In this document: piece after piece, positions 33,028-42,140 of the stretch
Layout of the letters: every line of letters begins with the position of its first letter
Numbering within the stretch: position 1 is the first letter of the stretch
NCBI RefSeq assembly: GCF_040930455.2
Contig: NZ_CP170494.1
Strand: one strand, 5' to 3'
Length of the DNA: 64,000 bases
Source: Neopusillimonas maritima
Lineage (GTDB): Bacteria; Pseudomonadota; Gammaproteobacteria; Burkholderiales; Burkholderiaceae_B
Position numbers and translations under genes: made by a program
The notes under the pieces: model-generated
Seen by the model: only the letters and a program-made list of their open reading frames with translations
What the model was told of the DNA's origin: nothing
Database searches by the model: none

Positions 33028-34497
33028 TTATTGGCCGCGTAACTCCATTAGAAACCCGTCACGTTCGATTCGGGCATGCTTGACATCGGGACGTTCTGAA
33101 AGCGCTTTAATCAGGTGCTCCACCGGCGCCACGCTGGGGTTGTAATCTTGTCGGCAAGGCCCGGCCGCCACCATGGCATCAACCTGCTCCGCCGGCATCA
33201 CCGCACGCAACAAAAACTCTTCATCCGACAACTTAGGACTAAACTTTTTGCGCAATTCCGCCAGCGGCGGCATGGGCGACTGACCCACCAGCTCTTTAGC
33301 GCGCGGCAACTGCTCAATACGGTCCCTTACGTTCGGGTCGACATCGCCCGGCGGCGTACCAAAGCGCCCAACCACGTAACGAATGACTTCATCGGGCACA
33401 TTGGCGTAGCGCTCGGGCGACAACACATTCATGACCGCCATGGTGCCTACAACCTGCGAAAATGGCGTCACCATAATGGGGTAACCCAGCTCGGCCCGCA
33501 CACGCTCCACTTCTTCATACACCTCAGGCAGGCGATGCGCCTGACGCATCTCACGAAGCTGACGTTTCATGGTACCAATCATGCCACCCGGTAATTGATG
33601 AGCGAAATAACGTTCGTCGTACTCCTGCGGAATACCCATCGGCAGCCCTTCCGCCGTGGCCAGAGTCGTAAAGTACTCGCTTACCTTCGCCATGGCATCC
33701 AGATCGAGATCATGCGCAACACCACGGCTGTCCAGATTACTGATCACGTTTTCAACTGCGGGCTGACTACTACCGTTACCCAACGGTTGCGCTGCGGTAT
33801 GTAAGGCATCGACACCCAATCCAGGCGCTTCGGGGTATGTGAACGGCGCCAGGCCAATCGTGCAATGGGAGTGCAACTCAAGCGGCTTGGAACCGACAGC
33901 CTCACGAAGGGCCGGCAATAAGGTACGCGCGCGGTCGGGCGTGAGCAAACCGCCCGGGTCTTTCAGGTAAACCCGGTTAATAAAAGGCTGTGCCGCCAAT
34001 TCGCGCGCCATTTGTGCAAAAAAAGCATCGTCGTGAATCGGGCTCACGGTATACACCAACGCGCCGATCACTTCCGAGGCACCTGCCTTGGAAATGGCCT
34101 GACAATTATTAATAACGGCCTGCGTGGTATTCATGGGGTCCATGACCATGAAACGCTCAATACCATTATTCACGAGCAACTGATACGACAACGCCATCAC
34201 TTCCGGATGAGCCGTTTCCCATGAAATAAACCGCATACCTGTGGAGAGAAAGGTGAGCGGTGTATTTTTTAAACGGGATTTCATTAAACGCAAACGCTCC
34301 CAAGGATCTTCCTTGTGGAAACGTACCGTCACCGCCATATGCGTGCTGGTACTGAAATCAATTGCGTAATAACCCACCTGATCAAGCACGGATGCAATTT
34401 GCAGCATCATGCCGGTGCGCAAACCCGTTGCGCCCCAAAGGCTTTGGTTGCCGTCTCGTAATGTCGTGTCAATAAACTGAATCTTTTTTTGCGTCAT
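33028..34497 (-). CDS. Divergent biotin-dependent carboxyltransferase (pyruvate carboxylase B / oxaloacetate decarboxylase alpha-type)
   Basis: A 489-residue TIM-barrel carboxyltransferase plus C-terminal domain, without a fused biotin domain. The metal site of the pyruvate carboxylase/transcarboxylase-5S family is kept: D15 in RDGNQSL, the carbamylated-lysine equivalent K179 in YLKDPGG, and H209/H211 in LHSHCTIG. R14, Q18 and R59 (VRFHKEDPWERL) also match. Positions near the pyruvate pocket differ: RDAHQS is RDGNQS, LRGANxVGY is LSTGMRFISW, HTHDTSG is HSHCTIG, and the proton-shuttle Thr appears as Ser (NGSSQPA). The acceptor is thus probably not pyruvate (inference). It overlaps the biotin carboxylase gene by 4 bases. 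Confidence 0.82.
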   Translation of the reverse strand: MTQKKIQFIDTTLRDGNQSLWGATGLRTGMMLQIASVLDQVGYYAIDFSTSTHMAVTVRFHKEDPWERLRLMKSRLKNTPLTFLSTGMRFISWETAHPEVMALSYQLLVNNGIERFMVMDPMNTTQAVINNCQAISKAGASEVIGALVYTVSPIHDDAFFAQMARELAAQPFINRVYLKDPGGLLTPDRARTLLPALREAVGSKPLELHSHCTIGLAPFTYPEAPGLGVDALHTAAQPLGNGSSQPAVENVISNLDSRGVAHDLDLDAMAKVSEYFTTLATAEGLPMGIPQEYDERYFAHQLPGGMIGTMKRQLREMRQAHRLPEVYEEVERVRAELGYPIMVTPFSQVVGTMAVMNVLSPERYANVPDEVIRYVVGRFGTPPGDVDPNVRDRIEQLPRAKELVGQSPMPPLAELRKKFSPKLSDEEFLLRAVMPAEQVDAMVAAGPCRQDYNPSVAPVEHLIKALSERPDVKHARIERDGFLMELRGQ

Positions 34498-35906
34498 GTT
34501 TGTTCCCGTCGCGCTTCATTTTGCAAGCTGGGCTTTTCCGCCAAATAACGGCCCAAAAAGCCTGTATCGACTCCGCCCTGCGTAAATTCCGGTGTTTCCA
34601 ATATAGCTTTATGCAGCGCAATATTGGTTTTCACGCCTTCCAATACCAACTCATCAAGCGCCATACGCAAGCGAAGACGAGCCTGTTCCCGGTCTTGCCC
34701 AACCGCAATCACTTTGGCCACCATGGAGTCATAAAAAGGTGGAATCATGGCACCGGCTTCAATGTGCGTATCAATACGCAAACCGTCGTGGGAAGGGAAA
34801 TAGGCTTGTGTGACACGCCCGGGGGACGGCCTAAAATCGTGATCGCAATCTTCGGCATTAATTCGGCACTCAATGGCATGGCCGTGCACCTGAATGTCGT
34901 TTTGCGACCATGGCAATGGTTCACCCTGCGCAATACGGTACTGCGCCTCAATCAAATCAACACCCGTCACCTCTTCGGTCACCGGATGTTCAACCTGAAT
35001 GCGTGCGTTCATCTCCAGAAAGTAAAACTGCTCGCGCGGTACATCAACCAAAAACTCAATTGTGCCCGCACCGCGATAACCGATATGGCGGGCAAACCTG
35101 ACAGCCGCCTGGTGCAAACCTTTACGTAACGCATCCGACAGGTGCGGCGCGGGTGCCTCTTCAATCAGCTTTTGATATCGACGCTGCACTGAGCAGTCGC
35201 GATCGCCCAGGTGGAGGACATCTTTGCCGTCACCCAACACCTGTACCTCGACGTGGCGGCCTTGCGTCACGAAGCACTCAACATACACGCGCCCATCACC
35301 GAAAGCGGAAAGCGCCTCGGCGCTGGCCATATCAAACTGTTGAATCAATGACTCGCGCGTATCAGCGCGCTTCAGGCCACGACCACCTCCGCCGCCGACC
35401 GCCTTGATCAAGACGGGATAACCGATATCATCGGCAACAGCCAAGGCTTCATCAAGGGTTTCAACCGGCCCGCCCGGCGTAATGGGTACATTTGCCTCGC
35501 CGGCTATGCGTCGCGCCTCCAGCTTGTTGCCGACCTGTTCAATTTGTTCGGCGGTGGGGCCAATGAAAATCACATCGTGTTCTTCGCAGGCACGCGCGAA
35601 TTCAGCACGTTCTGACAGAAAACCATAACCAGGGTGAATCGCTTGCGCACCCGTCGCTTGAGCGGCATGTACCAAGGTATCGATTTTCAAATAGCTTTCA
35701 GTGGCCCGACCTGGCCCCACGCACACCACCTTATCGGCCATGCGCGCCCCCCGGCTGTCGCGATCGGCGCTTGAAACCGCCAAGACCGTTTCAACGCCCA
35801 GGCGCTTAAGGCTGCGAATAATCCGCACTGCGATCTCACCCCGATTGGCCACAAGTACACGCGTAATCGGTGGAGTCTGAGTGCGATCAACCATTGTGAT
35901 AGCCAT
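34494..35906 (-). CDS. accC: Biotin carboxylase subunit
   Basis: A 470-residue ATP-grasp enzyme with VLVANRGEIAVRIIRSLKRL, HPGYGFLSERAEFA, the Gly-rich ATP loop KAVGGGGGRGLK, CSVQRRYQKLIEEAPAP and LEMNARIQVEHPVTEEVTGVDL. It carboxylates biotin on the carrier protein using ATP and bicarbonate. The 9-base gap after the carrier-protein gene and the overlap with the carboxyltransferase gene show that the three subunits form one complex. Because the partner is a pyruvate-carboxylase-type carboxyltransferase and no accA/accD is present, this is most likely a dedicated catabolic carboxylase and not the fatty-acid acetyl-CoA carboxylase; the symbol reflects the protein family only. Confidence 0.9.
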   Translation of the reverse strand: MAITMVDRTQTPPITRVLVANRGEIAVRIIRSLKRLGVETVLAVSSADRDSRGARMADKVVCVGPGRATESYLKIDTLVHAAQATGAQAIHPGYGFLSERAEFARACEEHDVIFIGPTAEQIEQVGNKLEARRIAGEANVPITPGGPVETLDEALAVADDIGYPVLIKAVGGGGGRGLKRADTRESLIQQFDMASAEALSAFGDGRVYVECFVTQGRHVEVQVLGDGKDVLHLGDRDCSVQRRYQKLIEEAPAPHLSDALRKGLHQAAVRFARHIGYRGAGTIEFLVDVPREQFYFLEMNARIQVEHPVTEEVTGVDLIEAQYRIAQGEPLPWSQNDIQVHGHAIECRINAEDCDHDFRPSPGRVTQAYFPSHDGLRIDTHIEAGAMIPPFYDSMVAKVIAVGQDREQARLRLRMALDELVLEGVKTNIALHKAILETPEFTQGGVDTGFLGRYLAEKPSLQNEARREQT

Positions 35907-35915
35907 AAACCCGCC

Positions 35916-36437
35916 TTAAGGACGCACGCGGAACAAAACCTGGTCGTACTCAACCAGTTCACCGTCTTGCGCCACCACCTCAACAACCTCGCCGGTTATA
36001 TTGGCGGGAACTGAATTCATCAATTTCATGACCTCGATAATGCCCACCACCGTTTCCGGCTCGACCTTTGATCCTTCCGCAATAAACGGATCCGCCCCCG
36101 GTTTCGGCGCGCGATAAAACGTGCCCAGCATGGGGGCTTTAATCTCGAGCAATGCGGCCTGGCCCGATGACGACGCCCTATTTTCATCCGCACCCGAGGA
36201 CGGCGCTGCTGTTTTTTCTGGATTTGGCGACTGAGGCGCTGAAACCGACGTGGCGGATGGCCCTTGCCGCATTGATGGCATTGCCGACGCACCCGAAGCA
36301 TCCGACGCCGCGGTTGATGCACCGCTGTTGCGACGCAGATCCAACTTGATACCATCGGCTTCCAAATGCAGCTCGTCGAAATGTGACGCGTCAAGCAACT
36401 GGATAATGCGCTGCACGTCGTCGTGGGTAAAGCTCAT
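35916..36437 (-). CDS. accB: Biotin carboxyl carrier protein
   Basis: A 173-residue carrier protein. The N-terminal 38 residues (HDDVQRIIQLLDASHFDELHLE) are the AccB interaction helix; a Ser/Ala/Pro-rich flexible linker covers about 40-95; the C-terminal biotinyl domain has K138 in EVMKLMN as the biotinylation site and the thumb APMLGTFYRAPKPGADPF. It would shuttle CO2 between the adjacent biotin carboxylase and the divergent carboxyltransferase. GGAG precedes ATG 36437. It is the first gene of the leftward carboxylase operon, divergent from the IclR regulator, with 132 bases between them. Named for its family; a role in acetyl-CoA carboxylation is not assumed. Confidence 0.9.
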   Translation of the reverse strand: MSFTHDDVQRIIQLLDASHFDELHLEADGIKLDLRRNSGASTAASDASGASAMPSMRQGPSATSVSAPQSPNPEKTAAPSSGADENRASSSGQAALLEIKAPMLGTFYRAPKPGADPFIAEGSKVEPETVVGIIEVMKLMNSVPANITGEVVEVVAQDGELVEYDQVLFRVRP

Positions 36438-36550
36438 GTCAATGCTCCAAAAACACCCTGTTTGTCTGATTCATGTGCCGGTTTAAACCAACCCTTTTGC
36501 AACCAGTTTTGCCTAAACCTTCACGACAGTGCTAGCATTGCCAAACAACT

Positions 36551-36565
36551 TTTCACCTGGTGAAA
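36551..36565. promoter_or_regulatory. Perfect palindrome in the IclR-carboxylase intergenic region
   Basis: TTTCACC and GGTGAAA surround a single T. It lies 4 bases before the IclR GTG start and covers its Shine-Dalgarno (GGTG). Its place next to the regulator start fits an autoregulatory IclR operator, but a chance palindrome in an AT-rich leader cannot be excluded. Confidence 0.4.
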
Positions 36566-36569
36566 TTTA

Positions 36570-37403
36570 GTGAAAGATTATCAAGTCAAGACGATCCGCG
36601 CCCTTGATCGCGGCCTGGAAGTACTGGAATACCTGCACAAATCGCGCAACGCCAGCCTGCACGATTTGTACTTGGCCACCGGTTTGCCCAAAGCCACCCT
36701 GACCCGGGTTATCGCAACACTGGAGCGTCGCGGACTGATTTGGCAAAGAGTGGCCGACGGCGCCTTCATGGCCAGCCACACCTACCAGCCCCGGCCGCCC
36801 CAAGTCAATGACGAAAACTATCTGGTTCAAGTGGCGTCACCCACCCTGGTACAACTGTGCCGTAAAGTCGACTGGCCATCCATTCTGGCTGTGCCGCGGC
36901 TGGATCATATGGCCGTGATTGAAACCAACAGCCCGCGCTCCTACTTCTCGCACATTCCATTGGGCCCAATCGGTTTTCGGGTGAATATGTTGCGCTCAGC
37001 CACCGGTCGCGCCTACCTGGCTTTCTGCAGTGAAACGGAAAGGCAATCGGTTTTGCAACGTTTGGCCGCCAGCAACGAGCCCGGCAACTATCTGGCGCGT
37101 CGCCCTGAACAAATTAAACAATTGCTGGAAGAGACACGCCAATTAGGCTACGGTTTGCGCACACCCGACTTCGGCGGCCATTACGACAAAACACGTCGCG
37201 AGTTCGACGACGGGCGAGACTCGGTTGCCGTGCCCATTTGGGCGGGCAAAGAAGTGGTGGCAATCGTAAACCTGACCTGGATTCACAAGATCGCAAAAAA
37301 GGAAGACATTATCAAAAAACTATTGCCCGAACTGCGGCAAGCCGCACAGACCATTTCCTGGAATTTAATGTCGCCGCTGCGTGAAAGCGCCTTAAATCCT
37401 TAA
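36570..37403 (+). CDS. IclR-family transcriptional regulator
   Basis: A 277-residue protein. The N-terminal winged helix (about residues 7-65; RALDRGLEVLEYLHKSRNAS, ATGLPKATLTRVIATLERRG) is followed by an effector domain with LRSATGRAYLAFCSE and RDSVAVPIWAGKEVVAIVNLTW. IclR regulators bind small organic acids or aromatic compounds and act as activator or repressor of catabolic operons. The gene diverges from the biotin-carboxylase operon, so that operon is the likely target. The start is GTG 36570, preceded by GGTG. The last 12 bases overlap the convergent quinone-reductase gene. Confidence 0.9.
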   Translation: MKDYQVKTIRALDRGLEVLEYLHKSRNASLHDLYLATGLPKATLTRVIATLERRGLIWQRVADGAFMASHTYQPRPPQVNDENYLVQVASPTLVQLCRKVDWPSILAVPRLDHMAVIETNSPRSYFSHIPLGPIGFRVNMLRSATGRAYLAFCSETERQSVLQRLAASNEPGNYLARRPEQIKQLLEETRQLGYGLRTPDFGGHYDKTRREFDDGRDSVAVPIWAGKEVVAIVNLTWIHKIAKKEDIIKKLLPELRQAAQTISWNLMSPLRESALNP

Positions 37404-38369
37404 CACGACCGTGCCGCGTTTGGAGCCGGATTCCACGAACTCATGTGCAGCAGCGGTTTGACGCAAACGAAAGGTTTTGGCCACGCGGTGTTGTAAACGC
37501 CCTTGCTCAAGCCACCCCGACAATTTTTCGATGCAGGCTGCACGATCGTCGGGCAGCAAGTCGTACACCAGGAAGCAGCGCAAATCGATTGAACGCCACA
37601 ACAGGGTTTTCAAATCAACAGGCAAAACACCGGTCGTGTTGGAGCCATAACAAACATACACACCATGTGTTTTCAGCACATTTTCCGAAAGCAATGCAGC
37701 CGTTGAAGAGAAATCCATATCAATGACGGCATCAACACCCGCACCCTGCGTTAACTCAAGCACGCGCGACCCAACTGCGGTTTGCTTATAGTCGATAACC
37801 GAAAATGCGCCCGCCTGCTCGGCATCTTCACGACGCGCACCTGAGCCAGCCGTGCCAATAACACGCGCCCCTTCAAGCACAGCCATCTGCGTTGCGTAGT
37901 GACCCACCGCACTGCCCGCCCCGGTTACCAGAACCGTTTTACCTGCCAATGAACCGGCCAGCCGGATAGACTGCACCGCAGTTAACGCCGGAATACCAAG
38001 GCACGCACCCTGCTCGAAACTCATTGCGTCGGGCAGGGGCACAGCCTGAACTTCCGGCAAGACAACATATTCACAAGCTGTACCCCACGGGCGGCGCCAC
38101 TGGGCATTCCATACCCATACACGCTGACCGACACGATGAGACCCAACACCCGGCCCCACGTAATCAATCGTTCCCGCGCCGTCACTATGGGGCACAATTT
38201 GTTCAAAATCCAAGGGTCGGCGCAAACGAAACTTCACATCCGACGGATTAATACCCGACGCATGCAACTTCACTCGCACTTCACCGATGCCTGGCTCGGG
38301 ATCGGATAACTCACCATACTCGAGCACTTCACGCGCCGCACCGTTACGGACATACCAAACTGCTTTCAT
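37392..38369 (-). CDS. NADPH:quinone reductase-like zinc-independent MDR oxidoreductase
   Basis: A 325-residue medium-chain dehydrogenase/reductase. The N-terminal GroES-like domain (MKAVWYVRNGAAREVLEYGE; ASGINPSDVKFR) leads to the Rossmann motif VLVTGAGSAVGHYATQMA. No zinc-ligand Cys cluster is seen, which fits the quinone oxidoreductase subfamily. NADPH would reduce quinones or activated alkenes. Ala-Gly-rich VLVTGAGSAVGH replaces the usual AAAGGVG motif. It lies after, and converges with, the IclR gene (12-base overlap), so it is a separate transcription unit. Confidence 0.86.
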   Translation of the reverse strand: MKAVWYVRNGAAREVLEYGELSDPEPGIGEVRVKLHASGINPSDVKFRLRRPLDFEQIVPHSDGAGTIDYVGPGVGSHRVGQRVWVWNAQWRRPWGTACEYVVLPEVQAVPLPDAMSFEQGACLGIPALTAVQSIRLAGSLAGKTVLVTGAGSAVGHYATQMAVLEGARVIGTAGSGARREDAEQAGAFSVIDYKQTAVGSRVLELTQGAGVDAVIDMDFSSTAALLSENVLKTHGVYVCYGSNTTGVLPVDLKTLLWRSIDLRCFLVYDLLPDDRAACIEKLSGWLEQGRLQHRVAKTFRLRQTAAAHEFVESGSKRGTVVLRI

Positions 38370-38484
38370 AACGACCTATTCCTTAACAAGCACTTCACAA
38401 AGCTACACCTGCTAACGTTGCCCTTCAACCCATTTTCACCAATTTCGCTAGAATCGGTTTCTGTTTCAACATACGACGTAACAA

Positions 38485-38949
38485 ATGGAAAATGCAATGA
38501 CAATGACACACGAACTGGGTCTGCATCTAAACGGCCTGGAACAACTGCAGATTATGCTGGATCAGGACCTACGCTGCCCAATCGCGAAAACACTGGATAT
38601 TAAAATGGTTGAGGCCGAAGACGGCCGCGCGGTATTCGAGGCCACGCCCGATAAACATTTATATAACCCAAACTACTTCATACATGGCGGTTTTTCAGCC
38701 ACCATGATGGATTTTGCCTGCGGCTATGCATCGATGAGCAAGATTCCAGCAGGCAAATCCGTTTCCACCATTGACTTGAAAGTTTCGTATCATCGGCCAA
38801 TTAACAAGGATACGGGTTTGCTGCGGGCGGAAGGTATTGTTACAAGCAGTGGCAAACGCGTTATTTTTTCAGAAGCAAAACTCACTGATCAGGATGGGCG
38901 CCTTTATGTTTCCGCAACATCAAGCGTGCTTGTTTTTAATCTTGAGTAA
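38485..38949 (+). CDS. PaaI-family hotdog-fold thioesterase
   Basis: A 154-residue hotdog protein. The family motif HGGFSATMMDFACGYAS (residues 67-83) contains the catalytic helix region, and STIDLKVSYHRPI is the conserved strand. PaaI-like thioesterases hydrolyse acyl- or aryl-CoA thioesters to free CoA when catabolism stalls. Several closely spaced ATG codons (MENAMTMTH) leave the start uncertain by a few residues. It stands alone between the quinone reductase and an MFS gene. The substrate cannot be deduced. Confidence 0.87.
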   Translation: MENAMTMTHELGLHLNGLEQLQIMLDQDLRCPIAKTLDIKMVEAEDGRAVFEATPDKHLYNPNYFIHGGFSATMMDFACGYASMSKIPAGKSVSTIDLKVSYHRPINKDTGLLRAEGIVTSSGKRVIFSEAKLTDQDGRLYVSATSSVLVFNLE

Positions 38950-38983
38950 CAACGTAGAACTCACCGAAACGGATCATTACTCT

Positions 38984-40177
38984 TCACGCCGCGCTCGAAC
39001 GGGCGCGACGAAAGTACAGAACCAAAAGCGCGACGCCCACAATCACTGCGGGAACCAGTGACCCGATATTCAACCACCACCAGCCTTGCGTCGTTACCAG
39101 CGCACCGGAACTGAACGACGACACGGCCATGACAAAAAACACCACAAAATTAATGGCCCCCTGTGCTTTGTCGCGCTCTTGCGGGGTATGCGCCTGGGTG
39201 GCCAAATTGGTGGAGCCGGTAAACAGGAAATTCCAGCCCACGCCCAACAAAAACAGAGAAATTAAATAATGCTCGTAGGTGTTACCCGACAGGGCAATGA
39301 AAATGCATGCCATGTTCAACACCAACCCTGCCAGCATGATCTGCAATGTACCGTAACGCTTTATGAGCGAACCGGTAATAAAGCCTGGGGCAAACATGCC
39401 GATAACGTGCCATTGCAACACCGTCGCGGTGTCTGAGAACGGAAAACCATCAACCTCCATTGCCAACGGGGTGGCCGCCATTAACAGGTTCATGATGCCA
39501 TAGCCGATACCGGCGCCCAAAGCCGCCACAATGAAGACAGGTTGGCGGGCAATTTCCTTTAAATCACGACCACTCGATTTGGGCGCTTCCGTTCTTGCAT
39601 CATCAGGAAAGCGGATGAAATGCATCACGGCCATGCCCAAAACGCCCAGCACCGCCAAAGCCAAATAAGCCCCCATAAACGGGTACGCCGCCACGTCTTT
39701 CGTGTGCTGCGCCAAAGCCGGCCCCACAATAGCGCCAATCAGCCCACCGGCCAGCACCCAGGAAATCGCTTTTTCACGTAGGCCGGCGTCAACAACTTCG
39801 GTTGCCGCAAAACGATATAGCTGTCCGTTAGCGCTGTAGTAGCCCGCAATCAGTGTGGCCAATACCAGTAACCAAAAACTTTCAATCCATACCGCGAATG
39901 CGCACAGCAAGGACGACAACACAGCAACGACCAAGCCCAACTGAAAAGATCTTTTACGACCATGGCGACTCTGGGTTCTGGCAACCAACGCCGTCGACAA
40001 CGCGCCGCCAATGACGTAGCCCATGATGGGCAACGTCGCCATCCAGGGGACCGTCGCCAAATTCATCCCCACCAAGCCGTTAATACCGATAAAGGTCACG
40101 TTATTCGTAAAAAACAAGCCCTGGCAAACAATCAACAGCACGAGATTAGGGTTAAAAAGCCTGGGTTTTGCGGACAT
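38984..40177 (-). CDS. Major facilitator superfamily transporter
   Basis: A 397-residue carrier with twelve predicted helices. Motif A-like ARTQSRHGRKRSFQ lies between helices 2 and 3, and GGLIGAIVGPALAQH is the motif C-like antiporter region in helix 5. An SSGRDLKEIARQPV loop separates the two six-helix halves. The general pattern suggests a drug/H+ or metabolite antiporter; no substrate is evident. Residues after the last helix are short and basic (YFRRARSSAA). It is monocistronic, facing away from the DUF533 gene. Confidence 0.85.
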   Translation of the reverse strand: MSAKPRLFNPNLVLLIVCQGLFFTNNVTFIGINGLVGMNLATVPWMATLPIMGYVIGGALSTALVARTQSRHGRKRSFQLGLVVAVLSSLLCAFAVWIESFWLLVLATLIAGYYSANGQLYRFAATEVVDAGLREKAISWVLAGGLIGAIVGPALAQHTKDVAAYPFMGAYLALAVLGVLGMAVMHFIRFPDDARTEAPKSSGRDLKEIARQPVFIVAALGAGIGYGIMNLLMAATPLAMEVDGFPFSDTATVLQWHVIGMFAPGFITGSLIKRYGTLQIMLAGLVLNMACIFIALSGNTYEHYLISLFLLGVGWNFLFTGSTNLATQAHTPQERDKAQGAINFVVFFVMAVSSFSSGALVTTQGWWWLNIGSLVPAVIVGVALLVLYFRRARSSAA

Positions 40178-40326
40178 GAACAGCCTCCAACATGATCAGT
40201 GCGCTGATAATACACCCGATCACCTTTCCAGCAGCTGAAATCACCTTCCCACAAGCCGGCAAAAATTGACGCCAAGCCCTGCTATTATTGACCCAATTTG
40301 GTTCAATACGCGGTGGGAAATATCCA

Positions 40327-41037
40327 ATGTCCATACAAAATCTACTTCAGCAAATGCTTTCCTCCGGGCAGCAGGCCGGGCAATCCGCCGGCACTCAATT
40401 GAACGACCTGGGCCGCAAAACCGGGCTAGGCGGATTTGGCGGCGGTGCGTTAACCGGCGGCGCACTGGGGCTTCTGCTAGGCAACAAAAAATTCAGAAAA
40501 ATGGGCGGTAAAGTCGCCACCTACGGCGCAGCGGCGGCGTTGGGCGCGGTCGCTCTCAAGGCTTATCAAGACTGGCAAACGCAACGCTCAACCAACAACG
40601 CGTCCGCGTCAGCGCAACCCACGCCAATGGCCGGTGCTCAAGCTGCTCAAACTTCAAGTGCCGCACTCGGCTGGTCGGAAAAAGACACTGAAACACATAG
40701 CCAGGCAGTACTGGCCGCCATGATCGGCGCAGCCAAAGCCGATGGCCATATCGGTGATTCAGAACGCACACTCTTGGAAGCAGAGGTCACCCGGTTGGGC
40801 AGCGCGCAAGATCAAGCCTGGTTTCATTCTGAGCTGCAAAAACCGGCCGACCCGGCAGCCGTTGCCCGGCAGGCGGCAACGCCCGAAATGGCCGCTGAAA
40901 TGTACCTGGCCAGCTTGCTGGTTATTGATGACCAAAGCTTTATGGAGCGCGCCTATCTGGATGAACTGGCGAGACAATTAAAGCTGGAGCCGGGTCTGAA
41001 AAACAACCTGGAAGGCCAGGTAAAAAACCTGGCTTAG
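40327..41037 (+). CDS. DUF533 / TerB-like protein
   Basis: A 236-residue protein of the DUF533 family (YebE-like). Residues 20-85 are Gly/Ala rich with a single weak hydrophobic segment (GGGALTGGALGLLLGNKK, VATYGAAAALGAVALKAYQ). The C-terminal half (about 110-236) is a TerB-like helical domain: HSQAVLAAMIGAAKADGHIG and AAEMYLASLLVIDDQSFMERAYLDELA. The function is unknown. ATG 40327 is preferred because GGTGGGAA sits 8 bases upstream. The stop overlaps the convergent porin stop by 4 bases. Confidence 0.85.
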   Translation: MSIQNLLQQMLSSGQQAGQSAGTQLNDLGRKTGLGGFGGGALTGGALGLLLGNKKFRKMGGKVATYGAAAALGAVALKAYQDWQTQRSTNNASASAQPTPMAGAQAAQTSSAALGWSEKDTETHSQAVLAAMIGAAKADGHIGDSERTLLEAEVTRLGSAQDQAWFHSELQKPADPAAVARQAATPEMAAEMYLASLLVIDDQSFMERAYLDELARQLKLEPGLKNNLEGQVKNLA

Positions 41038-42110
41038 AAATCGAAACGAAGACCCACCAAAAAGACGCGTCCACCCTGGCTGGCCGAGGTTAAATCAGCC
41101 AGGCCCCCGCGCTTTTCGACAATAGAAGCGGTTGACCCTTCACGATAAAACTCGGCAAAGAATTTCAGGTTTTTATCGTATTGATAGTCGACACCCAAAT
41201 GCACAATGTTGTCGCCGTAGTTCTGCACTTTGGCAAACATCGCTTTGAATGTATACGGGCCCGTGTTGTAACTGGCAAACAAATTAACCGCTTTATTGCC
41301 ATCACGCGAGAAAGCACCGGGCGTATGATTATTTGTGTCGAATATCTCGTACTTGGCGGCAAAATACCACGGGCCGGCCTGGTGGCTGGCTGAAACACCA
41401 TACACTCGGTCCTTCCCCAGCCCGGTATCACCACGATCGTCAAACCCAACCGCCAAACGCGTGTCGCCCAAAACATACGATAAAGCCGCCTGCATGCGGC
41501 GGTCATCGATACGCGAAGTTGAGCGACGATTACCCGCAGCCGACGTGTAGCTGCCCGAAAGGGTGAAACCGTAAACGGCCGGACTGTAGTACGAAATCGT
41601 GTCTGGAATCCGAAACGCGGTGTACGTGGCAAAACCGCTGTAGTAACTGCTGAACTGATCAACCGGAGCGGCAACGGCGTTGTAATAAGGCATCCATTGC
41701 TGGCCGGCAATTAAAGTACCCGCCGTTGTGCGCACGCCGATTTGGGCAATACGGATACGCTGGCGATGATCGCGCCCCGCCCCGCCCTGATCATAGGGGT
41801 CGCTGATACGGAAATTGGCAGTGTCGAACGGCAACTCAAACTGGCCGAACACAGCGGTATCTTCATTAAAACGGTACTCGCCTTTCAAGCCGACACGCGT
41901 GTAGGCGTCGCGCAACCCCACATAGGAACCCCATGGCCCACTATTTCCGGGATGCACAGACTCCAACTGCATGCGCAATGAACCGTACAGCTCAACGGAA
42001 TGCTGTGACCCTTCCGTCAGAACCACCGCCGAAACAGAAGGCGCAACCAGAAACGCTGCACTTAACGAAAGCATCCACTTTACGGGTTTCATTATCTTCA
42101 TGCTGTTCAT
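41034..42110 (-). CDS. Gram-negative general porin
   Basis: A 358-residue porin. A signal peptide (KWMLSLSAAFLVAPSVSA|VV) is followed by SVELYGSLRMQLESV, the first strand of betaproteobacterial porins, many alternating beta strands and the C-terminal aromatic VFLVGLRFDF. It would form a trimeric outer-membrane channel. ATG 42110 is preferred because AGGAAA lies 7 bases upstream; an upstream GTG-type extension to 42137 adds a non-signal stretch. It starts 30 bases after the BCCT gene, so the two probably form an operon that moves one solute across both membranes (inference). Confidence 0.86.
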   Translation of the reverse strand: MNSMKIMKPVKWMLSLSAAFLVAPSVSAVVLTEGSQHSVELYGSLRMQLESVHPGNSGPWGSYVGLRDAYTRVGLKGEYRFNEDTAVFGQFELPFDTANFRISDPYDQGGAGRDHRQRIRIAQIGVRTTAGTLIAGQQWMPYYNAVAAPVDQFSSYYSGFATYTAFRIPDTISYYSPAVYGFTLSGSYTSAAGNRRSTSRIDDRRMQAALSYVLGDTRLAVGFDDRGDTGLGKDRVYGVSASHQAGPWYFAAKYEIFDTNNHTPGAFSRDGNKAVNLFASYNTGPYTFKAMFAKVQNYGDNIVHLGVDYQYDKNLKFFAEFYREGSTASIVEKRGGLADLTSASQGGRVFLVGLRFDF

Positions 42111-42140
42111 ACTTGTTTCCTGTTTGCCCACTGCCATGCA

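Noticed and set aside
34500..35129. 209-codon open frame antisense to biotin carboxylase
   Set aside because: The strongly conserved biotin carboxylase explains the sequence; the antisense product has no recognisable pattern.
34494..36437. Calling accB/accC the housekeeping acetyl-CoA carboxylase
   Set aside because: No accA/accD is present, and the genes are locked to a pyruvate-carboxylase-type carboxyltransferase and a CoA ligase under IclR control.
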